A stretch of DNA of 64,000 bases from Paenibacillus marchantiae (GTDB lineage: Bacteria; Bacillota; Bacilli; Paenibacillales; Paenibacillaceae). Below the pieces are notes generated by a model that searched no databases, had not been told where the DNA came from, and saw nothing but the letters and a program-made list of their open reading frames with translations. Shown one piece after another: positions 9,526 through 16,604 of this stretch (positions are counted from its first letter, which is position 1; every line of letters begins with the position of its first letter). The DNA is taken from the NCBI RefSeq assembly GCF_028771845.1, contig NZ_CP118270.1, forward strand, positions 124,001 through 188,000, in the 5' to 3' direction. The translations under genes and the position numbers were made by a program.

Positions 9526-9653
9526 TCACTCCGTGATCAGAAAACCCTTGGATCGCCGTTACCCCCGGATTTCCTTCATCCCTTTTACATGGGAGAAATC
9601 CGGAGATAAATGCGACCGCTTCGCTTCCTCCGGGTCCTTTCTGCTCACTCCGT
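9526..9653. repeat. Structured intergenic element, possibly a dispersed repeat or RNA
   Basis: The element is bounded by 9-bp direct repeats TCACTCCGT (9526-9534 and 9645-9653). Inside them is a long, interrupted outer pairing: GTGATCAGAAAACCC (9533-9547) against GGGTCCTTTCTGCTCAC (9632-9648). An inner hairpin pairs CCGGATTTC (9565-9573) with GAAATCCGG (9595-9603), extended by TCCC/GGGA. The nested arrangement resembles a branched structured RNA or a folded repeat. A short open frame reads through it (9515-9748, minus) but has no ribosome binding site logic or family. From memory, similar stretches occur in intergenic regions of Paenibacillus genomes; I could not check this here. Orientation is undetermined. 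Confidence 0.5.
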
Positions 9654-9686
9654 TCTGCATGCTTAATCATGGACACACATGGATAT

Positions 9687-9711
9687 GAAACGAGTAAAAC
9701 GTACTCGTTTC
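9687..9711. repeat. Perfect 10-bp inverted repeat in the xylA-xylB gap
   Basis: GAAACGAGTA (9687-9696) and TACTCGTTTC (9702-9711) are separated by 5 bp. There is no T run on either side, so it is not a typical terminator. It could be an operator or an mRNA-stabilising stem ahead of xylB. Confidence 0.55.
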
Positions 9712-9802
9712 TGTAGCTAAAATCGTGCCTACGACCTATATCTGTCATTAGTAGTGGACACGCAAACCATAATGCACAAGAAACTCATTCGGTTCAAGGA
9801 TC

Positions 9803-9845
9803 AAAAAACCGCCCCCTCCTTCCCAGGGGAAAGTCGGGGACGGTC
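9803..9845 (-). terminator. Terminator after xylA
   Basis: On the minus strand ACCG-T-CCCC pairs with GGGG-CGGT around an inner TTCCC/GGGAA stem, followed by six T residues. It lies 145 bp past the xylA stop and would uncouple xylB from xylA or set a lower xylB level. Confidence 0.75.
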
Positions 9846-9989
9846 CGAATGTCATGCTTGTTCAGGCGTTCCGTGGTACAAGCTTAGGCTATGCTGGCGT
9901 GCACACTTTGTTATACTCCTGCACAAGCGTCACTACAGGCAAAACGTATGGTTGGTTCACAATCTTCCATACCAAAAGCCTAACTGATA

Positions 9990-11306
9990 TTAGTCAGCCA
10001 GGATGTATTGGTTGAGTTTTGCTCTCAGCAATTCCTGACGTCCGGATTGGTTTTTGCGTGGGCTTTCGTTGTTCAGTGCGTACTCTGCAAGGGAAGCCAG
10101 TGTTGCTTTACCTGCAACCACATCTGCACCGATACCTTCGCTGAAGCTGCTGTAACGTTTTTCGATGAAGTCATCGAATACACGATCTTCAATCAATTTC
10201 GCTGCTACTTTCAGACCTTTAGCATACGTATCCATACCAGCGATGTGTGCCAGGAACAGATCGTCTGCTTCGAAGGAACCACGACGTACTTTGGCGTCGA
10301 AGTTCACACCACCACGTCCGATACCACCATTTTTCAATACTTCGTACATTGTCAATGTAGCATCGTACATATCAACCGGGAACTCATCCGTATCCCAACC
10401 GATCAGCATGTCGCCTTGGTTGGCATCGAGGGAACCGAGCATGCCGTTTGTACGGGCAACGCGGATCTCGTGATCGAATGTGTGACCAGCCAGTGTAGCA
10501 TGGTTAGCTTCCAGGTTCAGTTTGAAGTGTTTGTCCAAACCGTATTTTTGCAGGAAGGCAATGGAAGTTGCTGCATCATAGTCGTATTGGTGCTTCGTTG
10601 GCTCTTTCGGTTTAGGCTCGATCAGGAATTGTGCATCGAAGCCAATTTCCTTCGCGTAGTCTACTGCCATGTGGAACATACGGGCAATGTTGTCTTGTTC
10701 CAGTTGCATGTCTGTGTTGAGCAATGTGTCATAACCTTCACGACCGCCCCAGAACACATAGTTTTCTGCGCCCAGACGTTTACCCACTTCCAGACCTTTC
10801 TTGATTTGCGCTGCAGCATGAGCGTACACATCTGCGTTGCAAGTGGAAGCTGCACCAAACATGAAGCGTGGGTTGGAGAACATGTTTGCTGTATTCCAGA
10901 GCAATTTTTTGCCGCTAGATTTCATGTGACCTTCAATCAGGTCAACGATTGTATCGATGTTACTGTAGAACTCACGCAGGCTGTTGCCTTCTGGTGCGAT
11001 GTCCACATCGTGGAAACAGAAGAACGGGAGATTCATTTTTTCCAAAAATTCAAATGCTGCTTCCACGCGTACTTTCGCGAGGTCCAGACCGGAGTATTTA
11101 TCCCAAGAACGAACAGCAGTTTCCGCACCAAACGGGTCACTACCACCCGCTGTTAATGTATGCCAGTAAGCCATGCCGAAACGGAAGTGCTCTTCCATCG
11201 ATTTGCCGGCTACAACTTCTTCCGGATTATAATGTTTAAAAGCAAATGGATTCGTGGAATCTTTACCTTCGAACGAAATTTTATTAACGGATTCAAAATA
11301 GGCCAT
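9990..11306 (-). CDS. xylA: Xylose isomerase
   Basis: Converts D-xylose to D-xylulose, the first cytoplasmic step of xylose use. The 438-aa length is that of the longer (class II) bacterial enzymes. Active-site signatures are visible: [12 protein letters not shown] with the catalytic His/Asp pair, [15 protein letters not shown] with metal-binding Glu, [13 protein letters not shown] and IGWDTDEFP. The ATG follows GGAGGCATTTTAC. The divergent xylR gene, an operator-like palindrome at 11382-11395 and a cre site at 11334-11347 point to xylose induction and glucose repression. A terminator follows at about 9803-9845. Confidence 0.96.
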   Translation of the reverse strand: MAYFESVNKISFEGKDSTNPFAFKHYNPEEVVAGKSMEEHFRFGMAYWHTLTAGGSDPFGAETAVRSWDKYSGLDLAKVRVEAAFEFLEKMNLPFFCFHDVDIAPEGNSLREFYSNIDTIVDLIEGHMKSSGKKLLWNTANMFSNPRFMFGAASTCNADVYAHAAAQIKKGLEVGKRLGAENYVFWGGREGYDTLLNTDMQLEQDNIARMFHMAVDYAKEIGFDAQFLIEPKPKEPTKHQYDYDAATSIAFLQKYGLDKHFKLNLEANHATLAGHTFDHEIRVARTNGMLGSLDANQGDMLIGWDTDEFPVDMYDATLTMYEVLKNGGIGRGGVNFDAKVRRGSFEADDLFLAHIAGMDTYAKGLKVAAKLIEDRVFDDFIEKRYSSFSEGIGADVVAGKATLASLAEYALNNESPRKNQSGRQELLRAKLNQYILAD

Positions 11307-11333
11307 GTAAAATGCCTCCTCAATAGTTTTGAA

Positions 11334-11347
11334 AGTAATCGTTTACA
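11334..11347 (-). promoter_or_regulatory. cre (CcpA site) in the xylA leader
   Basis: Minus-strand TGTAAACGATTACT matches the cre consensus TGWAANCGNTNWCA at all but the last base. It lies between the xylA promoter and the ribosome binding site, a roadblock position. Confidence 0.7.
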
Positions 11348-11366
11348 ACGTTATCCTAACACATCG

Positions 11367-11395
11367 GTTATACTTTGTCTATTGGTTAAACAAAG
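11367..11395 (-). promoter_or_regulatory. xylA promoter with XylR-type operator
   Basis: A TATAAC -10 (11367-11372) and a TTTGTT -35-like element lie 16 bp apart. The -35 element is part of the near-palindrome TTGGTTAAACAAAG (11382-11395), which resembles the Bacillus XylR operator core TTTGTTTAAACAAA. Binding there would block polymerase. Confidence 0.6.
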
Positions 11396-11431
11396 TAAAA
11401 ATAAAAATGTTTTTTGAATGTTTGTTTACGC

Positions 11432-11437
11432 TATAAT
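11432..11437 (+). promoter_or_regulatory. xylR -10 element
   Basis: A TATAAT box 64 bp upstream of xylR with a poor T-rich -35 region. TGTTTGTTTA just upstream is similar to half of the XylR operator, so the repressor may control itself. Confidence 0.45.
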
Positions 11438-11500
11438 AGTCGAATAGCTTGTTTACGGATTGCGGGTCTGAACCCTTTTATAGAAGAATAGGAGTGCTTT

Positions 11501-12673
11501 ATGGATATGAAAATTACCGGAGACCAGATGCTGGTCAAAAAAATAAACAAGTCGATCGTCCTCGATACGATTCGGCGTCATGCCCCCCTCTCCCGTGCAC
11601 GGGTATCCGAGATTACAGGGCTGAACAAAGCAACGGTATCCAATTTGGTTGCCGATCTGATCAATGATGAACTCTTGCAGGAAATTGGTCCTGGGGAATC
11701 CAGCGGTGGACGTAAACCTCTGATGTTGCTATTTCGCGGTACATCGGGATATGCCGTGGGTTTGGAACTTAGCGTGACCCATTTAAAGGGTGTGCTCACC
11801 GATCTGGAAGGTCATATCATCACAGAGTACGCCGTGAAGCTGGAACAACATGATGTGTCCTCTGTATTTGAACAGTTGAAACTTGCGGCAGAACGTCTGA
11901 TTCAGGCAGCCCCTGCCTCTCCTCACGGGGTAATTGGCATTGGAATCGGGGTGCCGGGTATGGTGGACGAGGAAGGGACGGTGCTGTTTGCACCCAACTT
12001 GGGGTGGGAGAAGGTTCCCCTGCGTGCCATGCTGGAAGAAGTATTTGAACTGCCTGTCACAATCGACAATGAAGCGAATGCAGGTGCGCATGGAGAATTG
12101 AATTTTGGTGCGGGTATCGGTGTACGTCATCTGATCTATATTAGTGCAGGCATCGGGATTGGTTCAGGCATTATGGTGGATGGCGAGCTGTACAAAGGTG
12201 CCTGGGGATATGCCGGAGAAACAGGCCATATGTCCATTGAAGCAGAGGGCAGACCTTGCTCCTGTGGCAATCGTGGCTGCTGGGAGTTATATGCTTCGGA
12301 GAAAGCTTATGAGCACCCGGATCATCAGTTGCTTTTGCCGGCACATACCACACGGGAATTGATTGATTATGCACAGCAAGGCCATGAAGATGTATTGAAA
12401 TTATACCAGGAAATCGGCCGCAAACTGGGGGTTGGCATCACCAATATCGTCAACAGTTTTAATCCTGAGCGCATCATTATCGGCGGCCCTCTTTCGGAAG
12501 CAGGACCATGGATTGAAACGGCGCTAAAACAAGTGGTGGAGGAACGCACGTTGCCCTATCACCGCCGCAGTTTGCAGATTGAATGGGCTGCTCTGGGCAG
12601 TCGGTCCACACGTGTGGGTGCCGCTTACTCAGCAATTTCCCAATTTCTAGGTAAAATAAGAGTGTCCGTCTAA
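11501..12673 (+). CDS. xylR: ROK-family xylose repressor
   Basis: DNA-binding repressor of the xyl genes, released by xylose. The 390-aa protein has an N-terminal winged helix (residues of about 10-75; SRARVSEITGLNKATVSNLV is the helix-turn-helix) and a ROK sugar-binding domain (IGIGIGVPGMVDEEG, DNEANAGAHGEL). The ROK zinc motif CSCGNRGCWELY is present at about residue 250. The ATG follows ATAGGAG with good spacing. It is divergent from xylA, and the intergenic region carries operator-like TTGTTTA sequences. Glucose also binds some ROK repressors as an antagonist; that is not visible here. Confidence 0.9.
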   Translation: MDMKITGDQMLVKKINKSIVLDTIRRHAPLSRARVSEITGLNKATVSNLVADLINDELLQEIGPGESSGGRKPLMLLFRGTSGYAVGLELSVTHLKGVLTDLEGHIITEYAVKLEQHDVSSVFEQLKLAAERLIQAAPASPHGVIGIGIGVPGMVDEEGTVLFAPNLGWEKVPLRAMLEEVFELPVTIDNEANAGAHGELNFGAGIGVRHLIYISAGIGIGSGIMVDGELYKGAWGYAGETGHMSIEAEGRPCSCGNRGCWELYASEKAYEHPDHQLLLPAHTTRELIDYAQQGHEDVLKLYQEIGRKLGVGITNIVNSFNPERIIIGGPLSEAGPWIETALKQVVEERTLPYHRRSLQIEWAALGSRSTRVGAAYSAISQFLGKIRVSV

Positions 12674-12762
12674 TAACCAATGAAAATTGACATCATTTTG
12701 CCCCATTTCCTCCCTTTTTGTTAAAGAAATCCAGAGGTATAATAGGGTTATGTGATTTTTGT

Positions 12763-12786
12763 CATGGCGGCATGAATGTCGCCGTG
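12763..12786. repeat. Inverted repeat between xylR and the small membrane protein gene
   Basis: CATGGCGGCAT and ATGTCGCCGTG form an imperfect 11-bp inverted repeat around GA. It could be a weak terminator of xylR or lie in the leader of the next gene, whose probable -10 TATAAT is at about 12738-12743. Confidence 0.4.
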
Positions 12787-12818
12787 TTAATTCCGATGAC
12801 GAAACGGAGTGAAAATTC

Positions 12819-13016
12819 GTGACCTACGTGGATACTTCAGATATCTCGGCGCAAATGTTTGTCACCGTACTCCTGTTCCTGATCGTGCTTGCGCCGCTGT
12901 TCAGCCTTGGCATACTTCGATTGTTTCAGAGCAAAAAGAAGGCTGGTTTCATGTACATGCTGTCAGGCGTACTGGTGTATGTAGTATTTCAGACCTTTAT
13001 GAGTATATTTTTTTAG
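12819..13016 (+). CDS. Small two-helix membrane protein
   Basis: A 65-aa protein of unknown function. The start is a GTG at 12819 preceded by ACGGAGTGAAAATTC. Two hydrophobic helices are visible (about residues 12-34, FVTVLLFLIVLAPLFSLGIL, and 44-64, MYMLSGVLVYVVFQTFMSI) joined by a basic loop FQSKKKAG, which suggests a cytoplasmic loop. It has a possible promoter and a downstream hairpin, so it is probably a real, separate transcript. I do not recognise a family. Confidence 0.6.
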   Translation: MTYVDTSDISAQMFVTVLLFLIVLAPLFSLGILRLFQSKKKAGFMYMLSGVLVYVVFQTFMSIFF

Positions 13017-13041
13017 ATAAAATATGATTGATTTTAACGTC

Positions 13042-13116
13042 AAATCCCTTTTTACATCCACAAAAGAGTTCATGAAACATGTGCTCTGTTGTAGCTGTGA
13101 AAGGGGATTTTTCATA
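13042..13116 (+). terminator. Probable terminator after the small membrane protein gene
   Basis: AAATCCCTTTTTACA (from 13043) is nearly complementary to TGTGAAAGGGGATTT, which is followed by a run of T. The loop is long (about 40 nt), so confidence is moderate. Confidence 0.5.
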
Positions 13117-13120
13117 TTGC

Positions 13121-13160
13121 AAATAAAAGAAGCCTCAGTCCTGATTCGGACTAAGGCTTC
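13121..13160 (-). terminator. Terminator of the trxB-glutaredoxin operon
   Basis: A 13-bp stem (13129-13141 with 13148-13160, one G-T pair) on the minus strand is followed by TTTTATTT. Confidence 0.88.
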
Positions 13161-13235
13161 TCCAATATATATTCAAACGGCTCGCGCGAACCGGAATAGC
13201 TGCATGTGACTTGAACTTAAGCTATACAGTATAGA

Positions 13236-13466
13236 TTAAGCGTCCAACGCTTTAGCAAATTGAGTTTTGTTCATACCCAGAATACGGTGTTCACCAATGA
13301 CAGTCAGAGGTACGGCACGTACGCCCATATCCCATACTTGTTGTGCGAACTCATCGCTTGTCTCGATGTTACGCTCTTCATAAGAGATGCCTTTGTCAGC
13401 CAAGAAGCTTTTTACCGATTTGCAGTTTGGGCAGTTGGTTGATGTGTATACAATTACGTTTTCCAT
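13236..13466 (-). CDS. Glutaredoxin-family protein
   Basis: A 76-aa thioredoxin-fold redox protein. The active-site CPNC is at residues 12-15 near the N-terminus, followed by helix KSVKSFLADKG; the cis-Pro loop is VRAVPLTVIG and the C-terminal helix carries GMNKTQFAKAL. The compact length and sequence resemble NrdH-like or Bacillus glutaredoxin-like redoxins, which take electrons from thioredoxin reductase instead of glutathione. This agrees with trxB lying 60 bp upstream on the same strand. The physiological partner, such as ribonucleotide reductase, is not shown by the context. Confidence 0.85.
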   Translation of the reverse strand: MENVIVYTSTNCPNCKSVKSFLADKGISYEERNIETSDEFAQQVWDMGVRAVPLTVIGEHRILGMNKTQFAKALDA

Positions 13467-13526
13467 GTTTATTCACCTCATATTGTTATTTTATAGACTA
13501 ATCTATTGATCAAAACAGCTCTTCCC

Positions 13527-14468
13527 TTACAGAACTACTGCGCTGTGCTCCAAGCTCTCAATATATTTCTCTGTATCCATCGCAGCCATACATCCACTAC
13601 CTGCTGCTGTGATCGCTTGTTTGTAACGGGTATCCTGCACATCACCACAAGCGAATACGCCTGGGATATTGGTTTCGGATGTGCCCGGTGTAGTCAGAAT
13701 ATAACCGTGTTCGTCGGTTGTGATCTGTCCGCCCAGGAATCCAGTGTTTGGTGTGTGACCAATTGCAACGAATACACCGCTAGCAGGAATGATTTCTTCT
13801 GTACCTGTTTCGTTGTTCAGTACTTTCAATCCAGTTACGCCGTTGTCGCCAGCCAGCACTTCAAGAGGGGTACGGTTCAATGCCATCTCCACTTTCTCGT
13901 TGCTGCGTGCACGATCCTGCATGATTTTGGAACCACGCAGTTCTTCACGACGGTGTACCAAGGTTACTTTGGAACCGAAACGGGACAGGAAGCTCGCTTC
14001 CTCCAGTGCGGAGTCGCCACCGCCAATAACGATGATTTCTTTGTTGCGGAAGAAGAATCCGTCACATGTCGCACAAGTGCTGACACCACGGCCTACATTC
14101 GTTTCTTCTCCAGGAATACCGAGGTATTTAGCAGATGCGCCTGTAGACAGGATCAAGGTTTCGGATACGAGTTCACCCATGCCTTCAACCTGAATTTTGA
14201 ATGGACGCTCGCTCATATCGATGTTGTTTACCCAGCCTGTACGGAATTCTGCACCGAAGCGTTCTGCTTGTTTGCGCATATTGTCCATCAGTTCAGGACC
14301 CATAATGCCGTCAGGGAAACCTGGGAAGTTCTCTACTTCTGTTGTTGTTGTCAATTGACCACCAGGTTGCGGTCCTTCAATAACGAGTGGGCTCAAGTTG
14401 GCACGTGCCAAATAGATTGCTGCTGTCAGCCCTGCAGGGCCTGTTCCAATAATAATTGATTTATACAT
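13527..14468 (-). CDS. trxB: Thioredoxin reductase
   Basis: FAD- and NADPH-dependent enzyme that reduces thioredoxin-like proteins. The 313-aa protein has the FAD-binding GTGPAGLTAAIY at the N-terminus, the redox pair CATC (about residues 131-134), the NADPH-binding GGGDSALEEA and the second FAD motif GVFACGDVQD. The ATG at 14468 follows GGGGGAGG; an upstream ATG in the same frame lacks a binding site. A glutaredoxin-like gene follows 60 bp downstream and shares its terminator, suggesting a reductase-redoxin pair. Confidence 0.95.
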   Translation of the reverse strand: MYKSIIIGTGPAGLTAAIYLARANLSPLVIEGPQPGGQLTTTTEVENFPGFPDGIMGPELMDNMRKQAERFGAEFRTGWVNNIDMSERPFKIQVEGMGELVSETLILSTGASAKYLGIPGEETNVGRGVSTCATCDGFFFRNKEIIVIGGGDSALEEASFLSRFGSKVTLVHRREELRGSKIMQDRARSNEKVEMALNRTPLEVLAGDNGVTGLKVLNNETGTEEIIPASGVFVAIGHTPNTGFLGGQITTDEHGYILTTPGTSETNIPGVFACGDVQDTRYKQAITAAGSGCMAAMDTEKYIESLEHSAVVL

Positions 14469-14721
14469 GTATAGTTCCTCCCCCGGGTTCTGCAAAAAGG
14501 TCAGGCTCTCCGGCATCAAAAGCAAAGGCTTTTGCATACACTAGAACGAAAGCCTACATCATGTCCACATGACCTGCCCGTTATGACAATTAACCTATGC
14601 AGAAACGGAATTCTAATTTATAATCATTCTAATCTGTTGTTCATTATGATCTCTTTTATGTACGGTGTCAATGCTCGGCAGCGATTATGAAGAAGTCTTC
14701 ATCAGGAGGGAAAATGGAAGC

Positions 14722-15453
14722 ATGAACGATGCACTCATTGGCAGCTTTATCTCAGCCATGTCTACCGGCCTTGGGGCCATACCTATTCTATTTATGCGCA
14801 AAGTAACCCACCGTCTGCGTGATATTTTGCTTGCCTACGCAGCAGGCATCATGACCTCTGCCTCGGTGTACAATCTCATACCGGAAGCACTCGGGCAATC
14901 CAATCTGTTTGTACTTGCCCTTGGTATCATGCTGGGCAGCATGGTTCTGCTTGTGCTGGAGATGAAGATTCCCCATGTGGATCTGGAAAATCCCGAGAAG
15001 ATGCCTTTTAAAATTGAAGCCAAAGCCTTCATGATCATTGCAGCCATCACCATGCATAACCTGCCCGAAGGGCTATCGGTAGGTGTCAGCTACGCGAGCA
15101 GTGACGCAGGACTTGGCAATCTGATTGCCTTTTCCATTGGATTGCAGAATGCGCCGGAAGGATTCCTGGTCGCCCTCTTCCTCGTCAATCAGAACATCGG
15201 TCGCTTCAAGGCGCTCGGTATCGCCACGCTGACGGGTGCAGTTGAAATTGTTACAGCCATGATTGGTTACACACTCAGTAGTCTGGTCTCCGGTCTGGTC
15301 CCTTACGGTCTTGCCTTTGCAGCGGGTGCGATGATGTTCATCGTGTACAAGGAATTGATTCCCGAAAGCCACGGCGACGGCAATGCACGGGCGGCAACGG
15401 TTTCCTTTTTGCTCGGACTAATCACGATGATTGGTCTGACTGAACTCTTTTAA
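14722..15453 (+). CDS. ZIP-family metal transporter
   Basis: Membrane transporter for divalent metal ions such as zinc, importing them down a gradient. The 243-aa protein has about eight hydrophobic segments. Metal-site motifs of the family are present in the central helices: HNLPEGLSVGV and QNAPEGFLVAL, with KELIPESH in the next part. A His-poor variable loop links helices 3 and 4 (KIPHVDLENPEK). The ATG at 14722 lies 11 nt after AGGAGGG; the spacing is long, and no better in-frame start is nearer. A ZupT-like role is likely, while gufA-type zinc or iron specificity cannot be separated. It stands alone with a terminator behind it. Confidence 0.85.
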   Translation: MNDALIGSFISAMSTGLGAIPILFMRKVTHRLRDILLAYAAGIMTSASVYNLIPEALGQSNLFVLALGIMLGSMVLLVLEMKIPHVDLENPEKMPFKIEAKAFMIIAAITMHNLPEGLSVGVSYASSDAGLGNLIAFSIGLQNAPEGFLVALFLVNQNIGRFKALGIATLTGAVEIVTAMIGYTLSSLVSGLVPYGLAFAAGAMMFIVYKELIPESHGDGNARAATVSFLLGLITMIGLTELF

Positions 15454-15500
15454 TGGAAAGAACAAAGAACAGCCCTCACATGAACACAAGAATGGACGGC

Positions 15501-15549
15501 AAAAAACCTGAAAGGACAGCGGTTCGCTGAACTTCCAGGTTCTTTTTTT
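15501..15549. terminator. Bidirectional terminator between convergent genes
   Basis: AACCTGAAAG and CTTCCAGGTT with an inner AGCG/CGCT form a hairpin with T runs on both strands (seven T on plus, six on minus). It serves the ZIP gene and the haloperoxidase-like gene. Confidence 0.88.
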
Positions 15550-15607
15550 GTTCACAAATGAAGATTCAATGAAATAGTTGGAACGATCTGTAAAGATCGT
15601 TTGACGA

Positions 15608-16423
15608 TCACAGTCCGGATTTGATAAATCGAATCAATTCGGCATTGAATTTTTCCAATTCATCATAGAATGCCCCGTGACCACTCTCTTCAAAAGCAAT
15701 CAATTGAGAACCGGCAATGCCTTTGTGCATCTCCTCGGCGAACTCAAACGGGCATATCTCATCCTTCTTCCCGTGCAAAATGGCTGTAGGTACCTGAATC
15801 GAACTCAGGTCACCTCGCAAATCCTCATCCCGCAGGGCAATCGCACTATTAATCGTACTGTAAGACGAGGCCTCCATACCGAGTGCATGAAACCAATCCA
15901 TAAACGGCTGGCTGTGCTGCTTCGCGAAAAACATGCCGCCAAACGTCTCCAGCAACTTCGGACGATCAGCGAAGATCGGCTCAATAATCTGCTCGGTAAG
16001 CTGCGCTGCAGTCAGGCCATACGGATAACCCTCACGCTGCGTGAACACTGGTGCCGCCGCTGACAATAGCGCCAGCTTGGATACACCATGTCCCGCATGG
16101 CGGGCCATATAATGCACGGCAATCGCTCCACCCATGGAGAAACCTGCAAGTACAACGTCGGTCAACTCCAGATCATCAATCACGGCACGAACATCGTCCG
16201 CCATCCGGTCGTAGTCATAGCCTGTGGATGGTGCGTCCGACTTGCCATAACCTCTGAAATCTATTGCAATGGCACGAATGCCATGATTGGGCAGTACATT
16301 CAATTGATATTCGAACATTTTATAATTAACTGGCCAGCCGTGCAAAAAGACAACCGGTGTTCCTTGACCAATATCTTCAACAAATATACTCACATTCGGT
16401 TCCACTTGTACGTAACGTCCCAT
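15608..16423 (-). CDS. Alpha/beta hydrolase, non-haem haloperoxidase-like
   Basis: A 271-aa cytoplasmic serine hydrolase of the haloperoxidase/esterase group. The oxyanion motif HGWPVN, nucleophile Ser in GFSMGG (about residue 95), acidic residue in HGKKDEICPF and His in EESGHGAFYDE form the catalytic triad. The N-terminus YVQVEPNVSIFVEDIGQG is the typical first strand pair. The ATG follows AGGGAG. The promised halogenation activity of this family is an in vitro side reaction; the physiological substrate is probably an ester or lactone and is unknown. It is monocistronic. Confidence 0.85.
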   Translation of the reverse strand: MGRYVQVEPNVSIFVEDIGQGTPVVFLHGWPVNYKMFEYQLNVLPNHGIRAIAIDFRGYGKSDAPSTGYDYDRMADDVRAVIDDLELTDVVLAGFSMGGAIAVHYMARHAGHGVSKLALLSAAAPVFTQREGYPYGLTAAQLTEQIIEPIFADRPKLLETFGGMFFAKQHSQPFMDWFHALGMEASSYSTINSAIALRDEDLRGDLSSIQVPTAILHGKKDEICPFEFAEEMHKGIAGSQLIAFEESGHGAFYDELEKFNAELIRFIKSGL

Positions 16424-16457
16424 ATTTCACAGCTCCCTTTATTGTCATATCGTTGCA

Positions 16458-16472
16458 GCGGCAAATTGCCGC
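16458..16472. repeat. Short palindrome upstream of the haloperoxidase-like gene
   Basis: GCGGCAA-A-TTGCCGC is a 7+7 inverted repeat 35 bp upstream of the start codon, with TGCA on both sides. It could be an operator or a leader hairpin. Confidence 0.4.
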
Positions 16473-16604
16473 ACTGCATGGTAATGTATCAATAACAACG
16501 TTCCCTTAGTCATATTCCATGTAGAACGTTCCTCTGGAATCGTCTCTTCGATTCATTACCCGCTGACCCAAGGTTCAAACGCCGTTTTTTTCAATTGGAT
16601 ATCG

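Noticed and set aside
9515..9748. 77-codon frame across the xylA-xylB gap (minus)
   Set aside because: It reads through the stems of the structured element; the conserved thing is probably the DNA or RNA fold, not a protein.
10008..11156. Long open frame (382 codons) on plus, opposite xylA
   Set aside because: It is antisense to a clear xylA gene and has a Cys/Phe/His-heavy composition; no ribosome binding site or family.
13506..14459. 317-codon frame opposite trxB
   Set aside because: Antisense shadow of trxB, without start signals.
16530..16604. Terminator after the metal ATPase
   Set aside because: Only a short GAATCG/CGATTC repeat and no T run on the minus strand.
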